From Dysgonomonas mossii DSM 22836 (GTDB taxonomy: Bacteria; Bacteroidota; Bacteroidia; Bacteroidales; Dysgonomonadaceae), in NCBI RefSeq assembly GCF_000213575.1, contig NZ_GL892004.1, positions 496,001 through 560,000 on the forward strand: a stretch of DNA of 64,000 nucleotides, in the 5' to 3' direction. How positions within the stretch are numbered: the stretch's first letter is position 1; each line of letters starts with the position of its first letter. The notes beneath the pieces are model-generated. The model was not told the DNA's origin. It was given only the letters and a program-made list of their open reading frames with translations, and did not search any database. Both the position numbers and the translations under genes were made by a program. This document shows, in pieces, positions 47,543 through 57,529 of the stretch.

Positions 47543-47910
47543 ATGCGTAATTTAATTTCAATAGTAGAGATTCCAACAACAGACTTCTCAAGAGCAGTTC
47601 ATTTTTATCAAACGATCTTAGACATTACGATCGAAGAAGTCGATATGGACGGAACACAAATGGGAGTTTTGCCGAGTGACGGAGAAACCGTAAATGTAGT
47701 TTTAGTTAAAGGCAGCGATTATAAACCCACAAGTGATGGAGCGGTTCTTTATCTGAATGCAGGAAATGACTTGCAACCAATGCTCGAAAAGATAAGTAAA
47801 AATGGAGGACAAATCATTGTACAGAAAACCCCAATCACTCCTGAAATGGGATTTTTGCATTATTTATGGATACAGAAGGAAATAAGTTAGGACTTCATTC
47901 AGCACAATAA
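47543..47910 (+). pseudogene. VOC (glyoxalase/dioxygenase-like) gene broken by a frameshift
   Basis: The frame from 47543 runs to a TAG at 47888-47890 (115 residues) and ends in a non-family tail. One base added in the T5 run at 47852-47856 restores FFALFMDTEGNKLGLHSAQ, the normal VOC ending, with TAA at 47908-47910. The rest is VOC-like (IVEIPTTDFSRAVHFYQTIL). It is a disrupted gene, a phase-variable tract or a sequencing error. Confidence 0.8.
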
Positions 47911-47940
47911 GCTGATGAAATGGAAAATATAAATTAGGGA

Positions 47941-47968
47941 CTTAGAGCCTGTTTAAATTTCATTGAAT
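47941..47968 (-). repeat. Right copy of 28-bp inverted repeat bounding AraC/VOC cassette
   Basis: Reverse complement of 46592-46619 with three mismatches; the outer 19 bases (47950-47968) are identical. It starts 31 bases after the restored VOC stop. Confidence 0.75.
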
Positions 47969-48055
47969 AGTTTTTTATATTCTGGTTTAGAATTTTATTT
48001 GTGAAATAGTTGTGTTAAAGAAATATATTTATAATAGTGTTTTTTAATATCCTCT

Positions 48056-48068
48056 TGACTATTAGTCA
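48056..48068. promoter_or_regulatory. Palindromic operator candidate before the HTH-cupin gene
   Basis: TGACT-ATT-AGTCA is a perfect 5-bp inverted repeat. It ends 20 bases before a TATTTTTG -7 element at 48089-48096, i.e. over the expected -33 position, where a repressor would block polymerase. The HTH-cupin protein itself is a candidate binder. Confidence 0.35.
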
Positions 48069-48138
48069 TACTAATTAAAGAAATATCATATTTTTGTATA
48101 TTACACTAAAAATAAATAATAAACATTACTATCTATTC

Positions 48139-48717
48139 ATGAAAACGAATAAACGCATCGGGGAGAGGATTCGCGAAATCCGCGAATCGAAATCAATATC
48201 TCTTGCTGATATGATAGAGCGTTCGGGCTTAGCCGAGAAGCAAGTTGTTGCAATAGAAGAGACTGGAGGAATTCCTTCTTTAGCTCCGCTGATAAAGATA
48301 GCCCGTGTATTAGGTGTAAGATTGGGAACTTTTCTTGATGATGTGGACGAGTCGGGTCCTGTAATATCTCGCAAAGAACAATACAACAAGAGTATAAGCT
48401 TTTCTACAAAAGATACTTCCTCTGTTAAACACATGGATTACTACTCTCTGTCTTCTACAAAATCGGGGAGGCACATGGAGCCATTTGTTATACAGATTGA
48501 GCCCATAAAAAAAGGTGTTGATTTTATTCTTTCCACGCATGAGGGTGAAGAGTTTATTTATTGCCTAGAAGGTGTTGTTGAAATAAACTATGGCACTGAT
48601 GTATATTGGCTTGAAGAAGGGGATAGCATTTATTACGATTCTATCGTATCCCATCATGTGCATGCGGGAGGTGAAAGTGGAGCTAAGATTTTAGCGGTGA
48701 TTTATACTCCTTTATGA
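48139..48717 (+). CDS. XRE-cupin transcriptional regulator
   Basis: 192 residues from the ATG at 48139; an earlier in-frame start at 48094 lies in the promoter. XRE helix-turn-helix at 5-60 ([25 protein letters not shown]) and cupin at about 115-190 ([36 protein letters not shown]). The cupin probably senses a small ligand. It is 23 bases before the acyl-CoA synthetase, which it probably regulates. Confidence 0.9.
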   Translation: MKTNKRIGERIREIRESKSISLADMIERSGLAEKQVVAIEETGGIPSLAPLIKIARVLGVRLGTFLDDVDESGPVISRKEQYNKSISFSTKDTSSVKHMDYYSLSSTKSGRHMEPFVIQIEPIKKGVDFILSTHEGEEFIYCLEGVVEINYGTDVYWLEEGDSIYYDSIVSHHVHAGGESGAKILAVIYTPL

Positions 48718-48739
48718 TAATACCTTCAAAAATCATGAA

Positions 48740-50392
48740 ATGCAACTATCGGAAAGAACAATAGGAGAATGGCTCGAATATTGGGCAGAGAAAACTCCTG
48801 ACAAAGAATATATAGTATATTCAGATAGAGATCTTCGTTTCACATGGAAAGAGTTTGACGAGCGGGTAAATAATATGGCTAAGGGGCTTTTGGCGATAGG
48901 AGTTAAGTCCGGTTCTCATGTTGGTATATGGGCTACAAACGTACCCGACTGGTTGACTTTTTTGTATGCAGGAGCCAAGATTGGAGCGGTTTTGGTTACG
49001 ATCAATACCAATTATAAGCAGCACGAATTAGAATATATTGTCGATAATGCAGATATAGATACTCTTTGCATTACCGAAGGTGTTTTTGATGGAAGCTATA
49101 TTGACATGGTTTATGAGATGGCTCCCGAGTTAAAAACTACTCAAAGAGGCTACCTCAATGTAGAGCGTTTCCCTAAATTGAAGAATGTCGTTTTTATCGG
49201 ACAGGAAAAATATAGAGGAATGTATAATACTGCCGAGATATTGTTGTTAGGTAAAAATGTATCGTGTGATGTCTTAAATAAAACGAAGCGTACTGTAAAT
49301 TGTCACGATGTCGTGAATATGCAGTATACATCAGGCACTACCGGATTCCCTAAGGGTGTCATGCTCACTCATTATAACATCGTAAATAATGGTTTTTTTA
49401 CAGGCGAGGCTATGCAATTTACAGCGGATGATAAATTGTGTGTATGCGTGCCTCTGTTCCATTGTTTTGGTATTGTTTTGGCAACGATGAACTGCCTAAC
49501 GCATGGTTCTACACAGGTAATGGTTGAACGTTTCGATCCGTTAGTGGTGTTGGCATCTATACATAAAGAACGATGTACGGCTTTGTACGGTGTGCCGACA
49601 ATGTTTATTGCAGAGCTGAATCATCCGATGTTCAATTTATTTGATGTCAGTTCCTTGCGAACAGGAATTATGGCAGGGGCACTTTGTCCTATAGAGCTAA
49701 TGCGCCAAGTAACAGAAAAGCTCCATGTAACACATATTACAAGTGTCTACGGGTTAACTGAATCTTCTCCGGGAATGACGCACTCTACTACTGAAGACCC
49801 ATTTGAAGTACGCTGTACGACTGTTGGCAGGGAGTACCCTTTTACAGAAGTGAAGATTGTAAATCCTGATACAGGCGAAGAGTGTGCTATAGAAGAGCAG
49901 GGCGAGGTCTGCTGTCGTGGTTATCTTGTGATGAAAGGTTATTATAAAAATCCTGAGGCAACAAACGAAGTAATAGACAAAGATGGTTGGTTGCATTCGG
50001 GTGATTTGGGTGTCAAAGATAAGAATGGATATTATCGCATTACGGGACGTATTAAAGATATGATAATACGGGGCGGCGAGAATATTTATCCCCGTGAAAT
50101 AGAAGAATATCTTTATCACATGCAAGGCATAAAGGATATTCAAGTGGCCGGAATACCTTCCGAAAAATATGGAGAGGAAGTCGGTGCTTTCATTATATTG
50201 CAAGAGGGTGCAGATCTCCTGTCTGAAGATGTAAAAGCTTTTTGTAGAGGAAAAATAGCTCGTCACAAAATTCCGAAATATATCTTTTTTGTAAATTCTT
50301 TTCCTCTAACAGGAAGTGGAAAAATACAGAAATTTAAACTTAAAGATATTGGTCTCAACTTGCTGAAGGAGCAAGGAGTGGATGTGATATAA
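48740..50392 (+). CDS. Acyl-CoA synthetase (AMP-forming)
   Basis: 550 residues. The P-loop [18 protein letters not shown] near 195-212, [17 protein letters not shown] and the C-terminal catalytic Lys in [10 protein letters not shown] are typical of medium/long-chain fatty-acid CoA ligases. It activates fatty acids for uptake or recycling. The HTH-cupin neighbour suggests fatty-acid-responsive control. Confidence 0.92.
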   Translation: MQLSERTIGEWLEYWAEKTPDKEYIVYSDRDLRFTWKEFDERVNNMAKGLLAIGVKSGSHVGIWATNVPDWLTFLYAGAKIGAVLVTINTNYKQHELEYIVDNADIDTLCITEGVFDGSYIDMVYEMAPELKTTQRGYLNVERFPKLKNVVFIGQEKYRGMYNTAEILLLGKNVSCDVLNKTKRTVNCHDVVNMQYTSGTTGFPKGVMLTHYNIVNNGFFTGEAMQFTADDKLCVCVPLFHCFGIVLATMNCLTHGSTQVMVERFDPLVVLASIHKERCTALYGVPTMFIAELNHPMFNLFDVSSLRTGIMAGALCPIELMRQVTEKLHVTHITSVYGLTESSPGMTHSTTEDPFEVRCTTVGREYPFTEVKIVNPDTGEECAIEEQGEVCCRGYLVMKGYYKNPEATNEVIDKDGWLHSGDLGVKDKNGYYRITGRIKDMIIRGGENIYPREIEEYLYHMQGIKDIQVAGIPSEKYGEEVGAFIILQEGADLLSEDVKAFCRGKIARHKIPKYIFFVNSFPLTGSGKIQKFKLKDIGLNLLKEQGVDVI

Positions 50393-50425
50393 AAAAATAG
50401 GCTGGATAATTTCCAGCCTATTTTT
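50393..50425. terminator. Bidirectional terminator between synthetase and S9 peptidase
   Basis: AAAAATAGGCTGGA (50393-50406) and TCCAGCCTATTTTT (50412-50425) form a perfect 14-bp stem with loop TAATT. The A- and T-runs serve both strands. Confidence 0.88.
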
Positions 50426-50444
50426 CTCTCTATATTAGTATCTC

Positions 50445-53213
50445 TTATTCCAATTCAAATCCATACGTCCTTCCTTTCTCTGTAGCTGGAACACCCGTTT
50501 TCATCCATACAGGCATTGGGTCTCCTTTGAGATAATGATCAAAGAACTGTTGCAGGCGTATACTTAAATCCTTCGAATTCTTCCGTTCTTTCAAATTATG
50601 GGCTTCGTTGTTGTACTGTAGCATCCACACAGGTTTCCCCAAACGGCGTAAAGCCATAAAATACTCTATTCCCTGATACCAAGGCACAGCATCATCGTTA
50701 TCGTTGTGCATAATAAGGAGTGGAGTTTGAACCTTATCAGCAAAGAATATCGGCGAGTTTTCTTTATAAAGTTCGGGAGCTTCCCACATCGTAGCACCTA
50801 TTCGAGACTGTGTTTGTTCATATTGAAACTGCCTGCTCATTCCACTGCCCCAACGTATACCTCCGTATGCACTAAACATATTGGATACGGGAGCCCCTGC
50901 GCCCGCAGCTTTAAACATATTTGTCCGTGTGATAAGATAAGCGGTTTGATATCCTCCCCAACTTTGCCCTTGTATAGCCATATTGGCTTTATCTACCCAT
51001 GTGTTTTTTGCTAATTCCTCAGCACCTGATACAATCGAATTGTATGCACTTTCACCGGGGTGTCCTGTTGTGTACTGTATGTCGGGCGTGAAAACAATAT
51101 AACCTCTGCTACAGTAAAACGGTATATTGATAATAGAGCGGCTTGGAGCAGGAGGGAAGTACTGATACAATTCTTCCGAATGCTTTTCGTAGAAGTAAAT
51201 CATCACCGGATATTTCTTGTTCGGGTCGAAATCTTCAGGCTTGTATACTATTCCCTGTGTTGGTTTCCCATCAAATGTTGTCCACGACATCAATTCGGCG
51301 GTTCCCCAGTTGTAATCTTTCATTTGTGGATTTATATCGGAGAGCTTGCTTTCAGTTTTCCACAAATTGCTTGTAAAATATAAATCAGGTGAGGTATTAA
51401 AGTTACTTTTCGTATAAGCAAATACTTCTTTATTTTTTGCCTTTACAGGTGTGCTATAAGAGTATTTTGCTATGGTCAACGGCTTAATATTGTTTTTAGC
51501 TAATTCATAAAAGCCATTTTCTTTTGTCGTATTATCGAATGCCGAGAGAAGTAGTTTTTCGTTTGGTTTTATAAACCTACTTTCGGGATCGGTTTTGATA
51601 TATCGCAATGTCACTTTCTTTTCTCGACCTAAGCCTTTTGTTATATTCTCAGGAGCTTTTATTCCTGTAGGGTCTAATTTCCAGATATCATACATGTCGT
51701 AAACAAGCAAAGCTGCGTCATTCTCCGTCCATGCTGCATATCCGTATGGAGAAGGGGCTGTAGGAATGTCGTTTTTCTCATCCCAAAAGTTGACATTCAA
51801 TTTATCAGTCAAACAAACTTCCTTACCATCTGGTATAGAATAGGCATAGTACTGAAGGGTATTTATATCATACCAAGCCAGAAAGTTGCCCAGTGGTGAA
51901 AACATAAGCCTGGCTTGTAATCCGCTCTTGATCTGCTTTTTTGTATGATTGTTTAAGTCGAAAAGCCAGATGTCATTTTCCTGATTTGCACGATAATCCC
52001 ATTGAGTCTTTAATTGATATTTCAGGTCTGAAGTTCCGATGGCATATTGCCCGTTATTTTCGTCAGAGATACTAACATCGGGTATTTCCTCTGTTGCTAA
52101 TTGATAGAATGTGTTTGATTCCAAATCAATGTAAGACAGAAATGTTTGCTTCTGTTTCTTTTCCAGCTGTACAAGCTGTTGTGGTTGGATAAGCGGTTCT
52201 TGCCAGTGCCAGATGTCAAGCTTTGCTTTTTCGAAATCGGGAATAGTCGTGTCCTTTGGTAAGACAATAGGGGCTATTCCTAGCAACAGTCTTTTCTCAT
52301 TTTTACTGAACAGTGGAGTATAATTATCACTTACAGTCCACTTTTCGGGGATGCCTGCGGTGTTCTTATCTGCAATCATTTTTGCAGAGTCTAAAGCCGG
52401 GTCAAAGTAGAAAAGATTGTAATCTTTAATTTCCTTTTTCAGACTATCTGATGTAGCTAAATAAGCCAGCTTCTTACCTGATTCGGATAAAGCAAGATTT
52501 TTATAGATTATTTTATTTATAGAAACCGTATCCTTGCTTAAATTATTCAGGTCGACAAAAAGGACACCCGGTTTATTGACCGTATCTTTTGCTGAAGGTT
52601 TCAATATTGTCGCAAAGCCTTTACCATTACGGCTAAAAATATATTCTGTCGTATTTTTTATGGTATCTTCTTTCGATGTATAAAGATTGCGGAGTACAAG
52701 CGTGAGAGCTTTGGGCTCTTTTTTATCTTTAGATTTTAATGTGTCGTCTATTGTATAAGCAATGTAATCAGAAAAATCTTTTCCTATTTTGAAGCTCTTT
52801 ACATTCGGAATTTTAGAAACTACAAGTTTGTCCAGCGAAATTAAGGCTAAAGAATCTTTTGGCATCTTTTCATCGGCCGTTTTCTTTATTTTGGCTTGGC
52901 GTGTTACTGCATAAGGAGCTTTAATCTGCGCTATTATGTGTTTCTGGTCTGGTGATATGGTGTAGGTATATGCACGTGGGATTTTCAGCTCCTGCTTTGT
53001 CTTCAGATTACTAATCAGAAGATAATCATCTCCTTCTTGTTCTTTGACTACGGTCGCTGTATAAATGCCGTCATTTGTAATACTGATATTGGATATACTT
53101 TTCCACGAATCGTAGACCGTATGATCTAATACTTTCTTTTGTGCATTTCCCTGCAATGCTGATAGTACAGCAATACAGAGAAAGACACATGTTAAATATG
53201 TCTTTCTTGTCAT
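50445..53213 (-). CDS. Secreted S9 family prolyl oligopeptidase-like peptidase
   Basis: 922 residues with a signal peptide (to about residue 24). A long beta-propeller region precedes the alpha/beta-hydrolase domain: nucleophile Ser near 750 in GQSWGGYQ, Asp in NDDAVPW and His in NEAHNL. It lacks a recognisable DPP-IV-specific EE motif that I can place, so the specificity is open. Likely periplasmic. Confidence 0.88.
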   Translation of the reverse strand: MTRKTYLTCVFLCIAVLSALQGNAQKKVLDHTVYDSWKSISNISITNDGIYTATVVKEQEGDDYLLISNLKTKQELKIPRAYTYTISPDQKHIIAQIKAPYAVTRQAKIKKTADEKMPKDSLALISLDKLVVSKIPNVKSFKIGKDFSDYIAYTIDDTLKSKDKKEPKALTLVLRNLYTSKEDTIKNTTEYIFSRNGKGFATILKPSAKDTVNKPGVLFVDLNNLSKDTVSINKIIYKNLALSESGKKLAYLATSDSLKKEIKDYNLFYFDPALDSAKMIADKNTAGIPEKWTVSDNYTPLFSKNEKRLLLGIAPIVLPKDTTIPDFEKAKLDIWHWQEPLIQPQQLVQLEKKQKQTFLSYIDLESNTFYQLATEEIPDVSISDENNGQYAIGTSDLKYQLKTQWDYRANQENDIWLFDLNNHTKKQIKSGLQARLMFSPLGNFLAWYDINTLQYYAYSIPDGKEVCLTDKLNVNFWDEKNDIPTAPSPYGYAAWTENDAALLVYDMYDIWKLDPTGIKAPENITKGLGREKKVTLRYIKTDPESRFIKPNEKLLLSAFDNTTKENGFYELAKNNIKPLTIAKYSYSTPVKAKNKEVFAYTKSNFNTSPDLYFTSNLWKTESKLSDINPQMKDYNWGTAELMSWTTFDGKPTQGIVYKPEDFDPNKKYPVMIYFYEKHSEELYQYFPPAPSRSIINIPFYCSRGYIVFTPDIQYTTGHPGESAYNSIVSGAEELAKNTWVDKANMAIQGQSWGGYQTAYLITRTNMFKAAGAGAPVSNMFSAYGGIRWGSGMSRQFQYEQTQSRIGATMWEAPELYKENSPIFFADKVQTPLLIMHNDNDDAVPWYQGIEYFMALRRLGKPVWMLQYNNEAHNLKERKNSKDLSIRLQQFFDHYLKGDPMPVWMKTGVPATEKGRTYGFELE

Positions 53214-53239
53214 AACTATAAGATTTATAATGAACAGAA

Positions 53240-54353
53240 TCAGGCTTCTTCGCCGTATTCCATTAAATATTCTTTGATAAAATCATCCAGATCTCCATCC
53301 ATCACGGCATTTACATTTGATGTCTGGTAATTTGTCCGGTGATCTTTTACTCGGCGGTCATCAAACACATAGCTTCGTATCTGAGAACCCCATTCTATTT
53401 TTTTCTTTCCGGCCTCTACTTTCGACTGTTCGCGGCTACGTCTCTCCAATTCCAATTCATACAATTGAGATTTCAGTAAGCGTATCGCATTGTCTTTATT
53501 TCCAAACTGAGAGCGGCTCTCTGTGTTTTCGATGACGATTTCTTTCTCTTCGCCGGTTTCAGGATCTTTGTACTTATAGTGCAGACGCACACCTGTCTCC
53601 ACTTTATTAACGTTCTGTCCTCCTGCACCACTCGAACGGAATGTGTCCCATGTGATGTCAGACAGATTGATGTCAATGTCTATCGTATCGTCGACCAAAG
53701 GAACCACAAAGACAGAAGCGAACGAGGTCATACGTTTTCCTTGTGCATTGAATGGAGATACTCGTACCAAACGGTGAACTCCATTTTCGGACTTGAGATA
53801 TCCGTATGCATATTCGCCTTCTACCTGCAACGTTGCTGTTTTTATACCGGCTTCATCGCCGTCTTGCCAGTTGGTTATAGTCGTTTTATACTTCTTGTCT
53901 TCGCACCAACGCTGATACATACGGAATAGCATCGAAGCCCAATCTTGTCCTTCTGTACCTCCTGCGCCACTGTTTATTTTTAATACAGCTCCTAGTTTGT
54001 CTTCCTCACGGCGGAGCATGTTTTTCAATTCGAGATTCTCTATAAGGCTTAGGGCATTTTTATATGCTTCGTCCACCTCTTCTTCGGTAGTAATACCTTC
54101 TTTCTGAAAATCGAATGCAAGCTGTAACTCATCTGTCGAGGCCTTTACTTCATTATAGCCTTCTATCCAGCCTTTCAGCCCACGTATAATTTTCATCTGG
54201 GCTTCTGCTGTTTTTGCATTATCCCAAAATCCCGGAGCTTGAGTTCTTAGCTCTTCTTCTTCGAGTTGTATTTTTTTCGCATCGACGTCAAAGATACCTC
54301 CTCAGCGCGTCCTCGCGCTCCAACACTTCTTTGAGTTGGTCTGCAGTAATCAT
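53240..54353 (-). CDS. prfB: Peptide chain release factor 2, with programmed +1 frameshift
   Basis: Two parts. Codons from ATG at 54353 give 21 residues (starting MITADQLKEVLERED) ending at CTT and an in-frame TGA (54288-54290). Skipping one T (54290) and reading GAC onward gives 349 residues to 53240, about 370 in total. The slip site CTT-TGA-C is preceded by AGGAGG-TAT, the classic autoregulatory signal. GGQ in SSGAGGQNVN and SPF in RVSPFNAQGKR identify RF2, which reads UGA and UAA. Confidence 0.96.
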
Positions 54354-54391
54354 AAGATTAATATTTAGTTGTTTCTATGTTTTTAGAGGTG

Positions 54392-54422
54392 CAAATGTAT
54401 TAAAAAAACGTGTAAGCGACAA
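54392..54422 (-). promoter_or_regulatory. Bacteroidota-type promoter of prfB
   Basis: On the minus strand, TTG (54422-54420) and TACATTTG (54399-54392) are 20 bases apart, 39 bases before the ATG. Confidence 0.65.
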
Positions 54423-54518
54423 TTTGATAAACAAATAATTAGAAAACAAACCCTATGCTGCTTATAAGAGAAAAGCTTAAAATACATAACATATAACATT
54501 CGGCTTATAACTTTTGCA

Positions 54519-54526
54519 TACCTTTG
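54519..54526 (+). promoter_or_regulatory. Putative -7 element of coaA
   Basis: TACCTTTG, an exact consensus match, 24 bases before the start at 54550. The -33 is not obvious. Confidence 0.4.
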
Positions 54527-54549
54527 TGGCAGTTATCAAAAGTAAACAA

Positions 54550-55491
54550 ATGGCAACTCTTCCTATTAGCCCTTATATGATTTTCACTCGTGAACAGTGG
54601 GCTGCGTTACGTGACTCCGAACCGATGACTCTCACCTATGAGGAATTGCTAACTCTACAAGGAATTGACTACGAATTATCGATAGATGAGGTGGAAGATA
54701 TTTATCTGCCTCTATCCCGTCTGTTAAGCTATTATGTACATGCACGTGCGAGCCGGCAGTCCGTATTGATGCGATTTCTCAATCAAGGAGTACAGAAGAT
54801 TCCTTTTATAATAGGTATCGCAGGTAGTGTGTCGGTAGGAAAAAGTACTACTGCCCGTGTCTTGCAGGCATTGCTTAGCCGATGGAAAGAAAATACAAGA
54901 GTGTCTTTGGTAACTACAGACGGATTCCTTTATCCGAATGCTACTCTCGAAGAAAAAGGGATAATGCTGAAGAAAGGATTTCCTCAATCGTATGATATAA
55001 AGCGTCTTCTTCAATTTGTGACAGATATAAAATCAGGGAAAGATCGGGTAGAAGTGCCGAGATACTCTCACTTGGTATACGATATTATCCCTAACGAATA
55101 TGATATCGTTGAGCAACCCGACATCTTGATTCTGGAAGGTCTGAATGTATTGCAAAGTGGAATGGATTATCCGAGCGAAAAGCCAAGGATATTTGTATCC
55201 GACTTTGTCGACTTCTCTATTTATGTAGATGCTGAAGAGCAGTTGCTCGAAGATTGGTATATCTCCCGTTTTATGAAATTCAGACAAGGAGCATTTACCA
55301 ACCCTCGGTCTTATTTCAAGAGCTTTTCGGGGCTATCGGAGAAGGATGCGATGAAAACGGCGAAAACGATTTGGCGAGAGATTAACCGTAAAAATCTGCG
55401 CAAAAATATTCTGCCGACAAAGGAAAGAGCCAACCTGATACTTCACAAGAGAGAAGGACACTCTGTTGACTTTGTAAGGTTGAGGAAATAG
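54550..55491 (+). CDS. coaA: Pantothenate kinase type I
   Basis: 313 residues from the ATG at 54550. The P-loop [15 protein letters not shown] is near residue 95, with [15 protein letters not shown] and the CoaA motif [10 protein letters not shown]. It catalyses the first step of coenzyme A synthesis. A longer frame from 54514 starts inside the promoter and is rejected. Confidence 0.95.
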   Translation: MATLPISPYMIFTREQWAALRDSEPMTLTYEELLTLQGIDYELSIDEVEDIYLPLSRLLSYYVHARASRQSVLMRFLNQGVQKIPFIIGIAGSVSVGKSTTARVLQALLSRWKENTRVSLVTTDGFLYPNATLEEKGIMLKKGFPQSYDIKRLLQFVTDIKSGKDRVEVPRYSHLVYDIIPNEYDIVEQPDILILEGLNVLQSGMDYPSEKPRIFVSDFVDFSIYVDAEEQLLEDWYISRFMKFRQGAFTNPRSYFKSFSGLSEKDAMKTAKTIWREINRKNLRKNILPTKERANLILHKREGHSVDFVRLRK

Positions 55492-55504
55492 TTAATAATC
55501 TTAC

Positions 55505-55888
55505 TTACTCGGGTTCATCAGTATCCAGGCAAAAGGGGTGTCCTGCCGGGTCGATCATTGTTTTTGAAGTTTTATAATATTGTTCGCTGGCAAGTCTTGC
55601 TCCACATTGTATCGCATATTGTACAGCTTCTTCCAGGTTTTCCACATAAAAGTCTAAATGTAGCATTTGCCCTTGTTTCCCTTTTTGCCAAGGCCAGACC
55701 GGAGGAGTATAATTTTCTATCTCCTGAAAAGCTATCACCATGCCGGTGGGAGATGTTATAGCTGCCCAGCCATTTGCATGATGATGCGTATATTCCCAGT
55801 TTAGAATCTTGCTATAAAACTCCGCCATAACTCCGGCATCGGCGGAATCGATAACAATGTTTATTTTTTTATGAGAGCTTTGGTTTTC
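55505..55888 (-). pseudogene. VOC family protein, probable frameshift at the N-terminus
   Basis: The visible frame starts MAEFYSKILNW at 55828 (107 residues), missing the first beta strand of a VOC domain. Upstream, ATG at 55888 starts MKTKALIKK and then stops; one extra A in the A7 run (55864-55870 on the plus strand) would join it to KINIVIDSADAGVMAEF, giving a full VOC domain. It is either a frameshifted gene, a phase-variable tract or a sequencing error. Confidence 0.7.
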
Positions 55889-56022
55889 ATGTTGCAGAAT
55901 TAAGAAATTATATGTTTGTGTTCCACTAAATAGTATCTTACTTAATCCGTGAATAGAATGGAGCGAAAAGACTATCGTTTATTGAGGTACTCTTCGCTCC
56001 ATCTTGAATGACAAAGGTTATC

Positions 56023-57099
56023 TTATTTCTTTATCGTAAATCGATGTACAGTTTTGCTCTTGAACGTTTCTCCGGGTCTGAGTATTACACTCGGATACTC
56101 CGGTTTGTTGATACTATCCGGAAAATGTTGAGTTTCGAAACATACCGCTGCGCGCATCGGATAACGGTGTCCGTGTTTTCCTTCAAAATTTCCTGTCATC
56201 CAGTTGCCTGTATATATCTGAACACCCGGTTCGGTAGTCGAAATATTCATTTGAATTCCTGATTTCGGAGAAAAACATTCTACTGCTAAGGCCAATTCAC
56301 CCTCTTTTTTATCTAATACCATTGTATGGTCGTAGCCTTTCCCGAAATGTAACTGTTCGAAGTCGTCCTCAATTCGTTCTCCGATAGTATGAGGAATAGT
56401 GAAGTCAAACGGTGTTCCTTTTACAGGTTCAGCTTTTCCGTAAGGAATAGCAGTATCGTCCGTTGGGAGATAGCTAGAGGCATGCATGACCAGAATGTGA
56501 TCGTTTATAGTAGGATCTCCCTCGCCCGAAAGATTGAAATATGAATGATTTGTAAGATTCAAAATTGTTGCCTTGTCTGTTGTGGCTTCGTAGTCTATAT
56601 CAAACGAATTGTCATCTGTCAATTTATAGATCATTTTTACATTCAGATTACCCGGAAATCCCTCTTCTCCGTCTTTGGATAGATATGTCAGCTCTAGAGT
56701 TTGATGATCCGTTTGTTTTGCATCCCATACCACAGCATTAAAACCTTTAAGCCCACCATGTAGGTTATTTGGCCCATTGTTTATTGCCAATTCGTAGGTT
56801 GTGCCATCGAGCGTAAATTTTCCTTTGGCAATGCGGTTTCCTGTTCGTCCGCATACAGCTCCAAAGTATGGCTCTTCAGAATTGAGATATTCGTTTAGAT
56901 TATTATGTCCGAGAACGACATCGGTGAGTTGGCCGTTTTTATCAGGTACGGATAAGGAAACTATTTTTGCTCCGTAATTAATGACGGTTGCTTCCAATCC
57001 ATTCTTATTGGATAGCACATACATTTTTACCTCTTTACCATCTACTTTTCCGGAGAAGTCTGTTGGATTCAATTTTGATTTGGTTAATTCTGTCTGCAT
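56023..57099 (-). CDS. galM: Aldose 1-epimerase (mutarotase)
   Basis: 358 residues. Conserved motifs are GRTGNRIAKGKF near 90, NNGPNNLHGG with the catalytic His near 115, NHSYFNLSGEG near 190 and VCFETQHFPDSIN with the catalytic Glu near 320. It interconverts anomers of hexoses such as galactose. There is no signal peptide, so it is cytoplasmic. No galactokinase is adjacent. A TATATTTG -7 element on the minus strand is at 57145-57152. Confidence 0.94.
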   Translation of the reverse strand: MQTELTKSKLNPTDFSGKVDGKEVKMYVLSNKNGLEATVINYGAKIVSLSVPDKNGQLTDVVLGHNNLNEYLNSEEPYFGAVCGRTGNRIAKGKFTLDGTTYELAINNGPNNLHGGLKGFNAVVWDAKQTDHQTLELTYLSKDGEEGFPGNLNVKMIYKLTDDNSFDIDYEATTDKATILNLTNHSYFNLSGEGDPTINDHILVMHASSYLPTDDTAIPYGKAEPVKGTPFDFTIPHTIGERIEDDFEQLHFGKGYDHTMVLDKKEGELALAVECFSPKSGIQMNISTTEPGVQIYTGNWMTGNFEGKHGHRYPMRAAVCFETQHFPDSINKPEYPSVILRPGETFKSKTVHRFTIKK

Positions 57100-57529
57100 G
57101 ATATTTTATTAAGTTATATGAGCCTTTGTAATAAATGATAAACACAAATATAAGGCTATTTTTAACAAAAAATATTTTTCCTCCCCTGAATGTCAATCTA
57201 ACGATATATAAAAAAATAAAATTCCTATGCTTACATGTTGAGCCTGTATAGTCATTGGCGGGGCAAATGTTGTGATTTTATTATGTTATAGATAACGGCT
57301 GAGAGAGTTGAGAATGGGCTTAGTCTGATTAAAAGTGCTTTAATGTCTTAAATTAAGCTATAAGCCAAAACAAATGGTGTTTTAATAGTGTTTATTCTAT
57401 AATTGCAAAGAACTATTTATTAAAAAAGATAAAAATACTACTGTAAGATGTATTTATTTTGTTTCTTTGCAGCGAATTTGGGTGTTTTGTACTCATTCAC
57501 TAAATACTACTTATTTGTCTTTGTACAAT
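57100..57529. other. 430-base gap before ftsX
   Basis: AT-rich, no gene seen. Holds the probable galM -7 element and a nested hairpin: GGCTTA (57317-57322) with TAAGCC (57361-57366), enclosing ATTAAA (57328-57333) and TTTAAT (57339-57344). No TAnnTTTG element is convincing just before ftsX. Confidence 0.5.
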
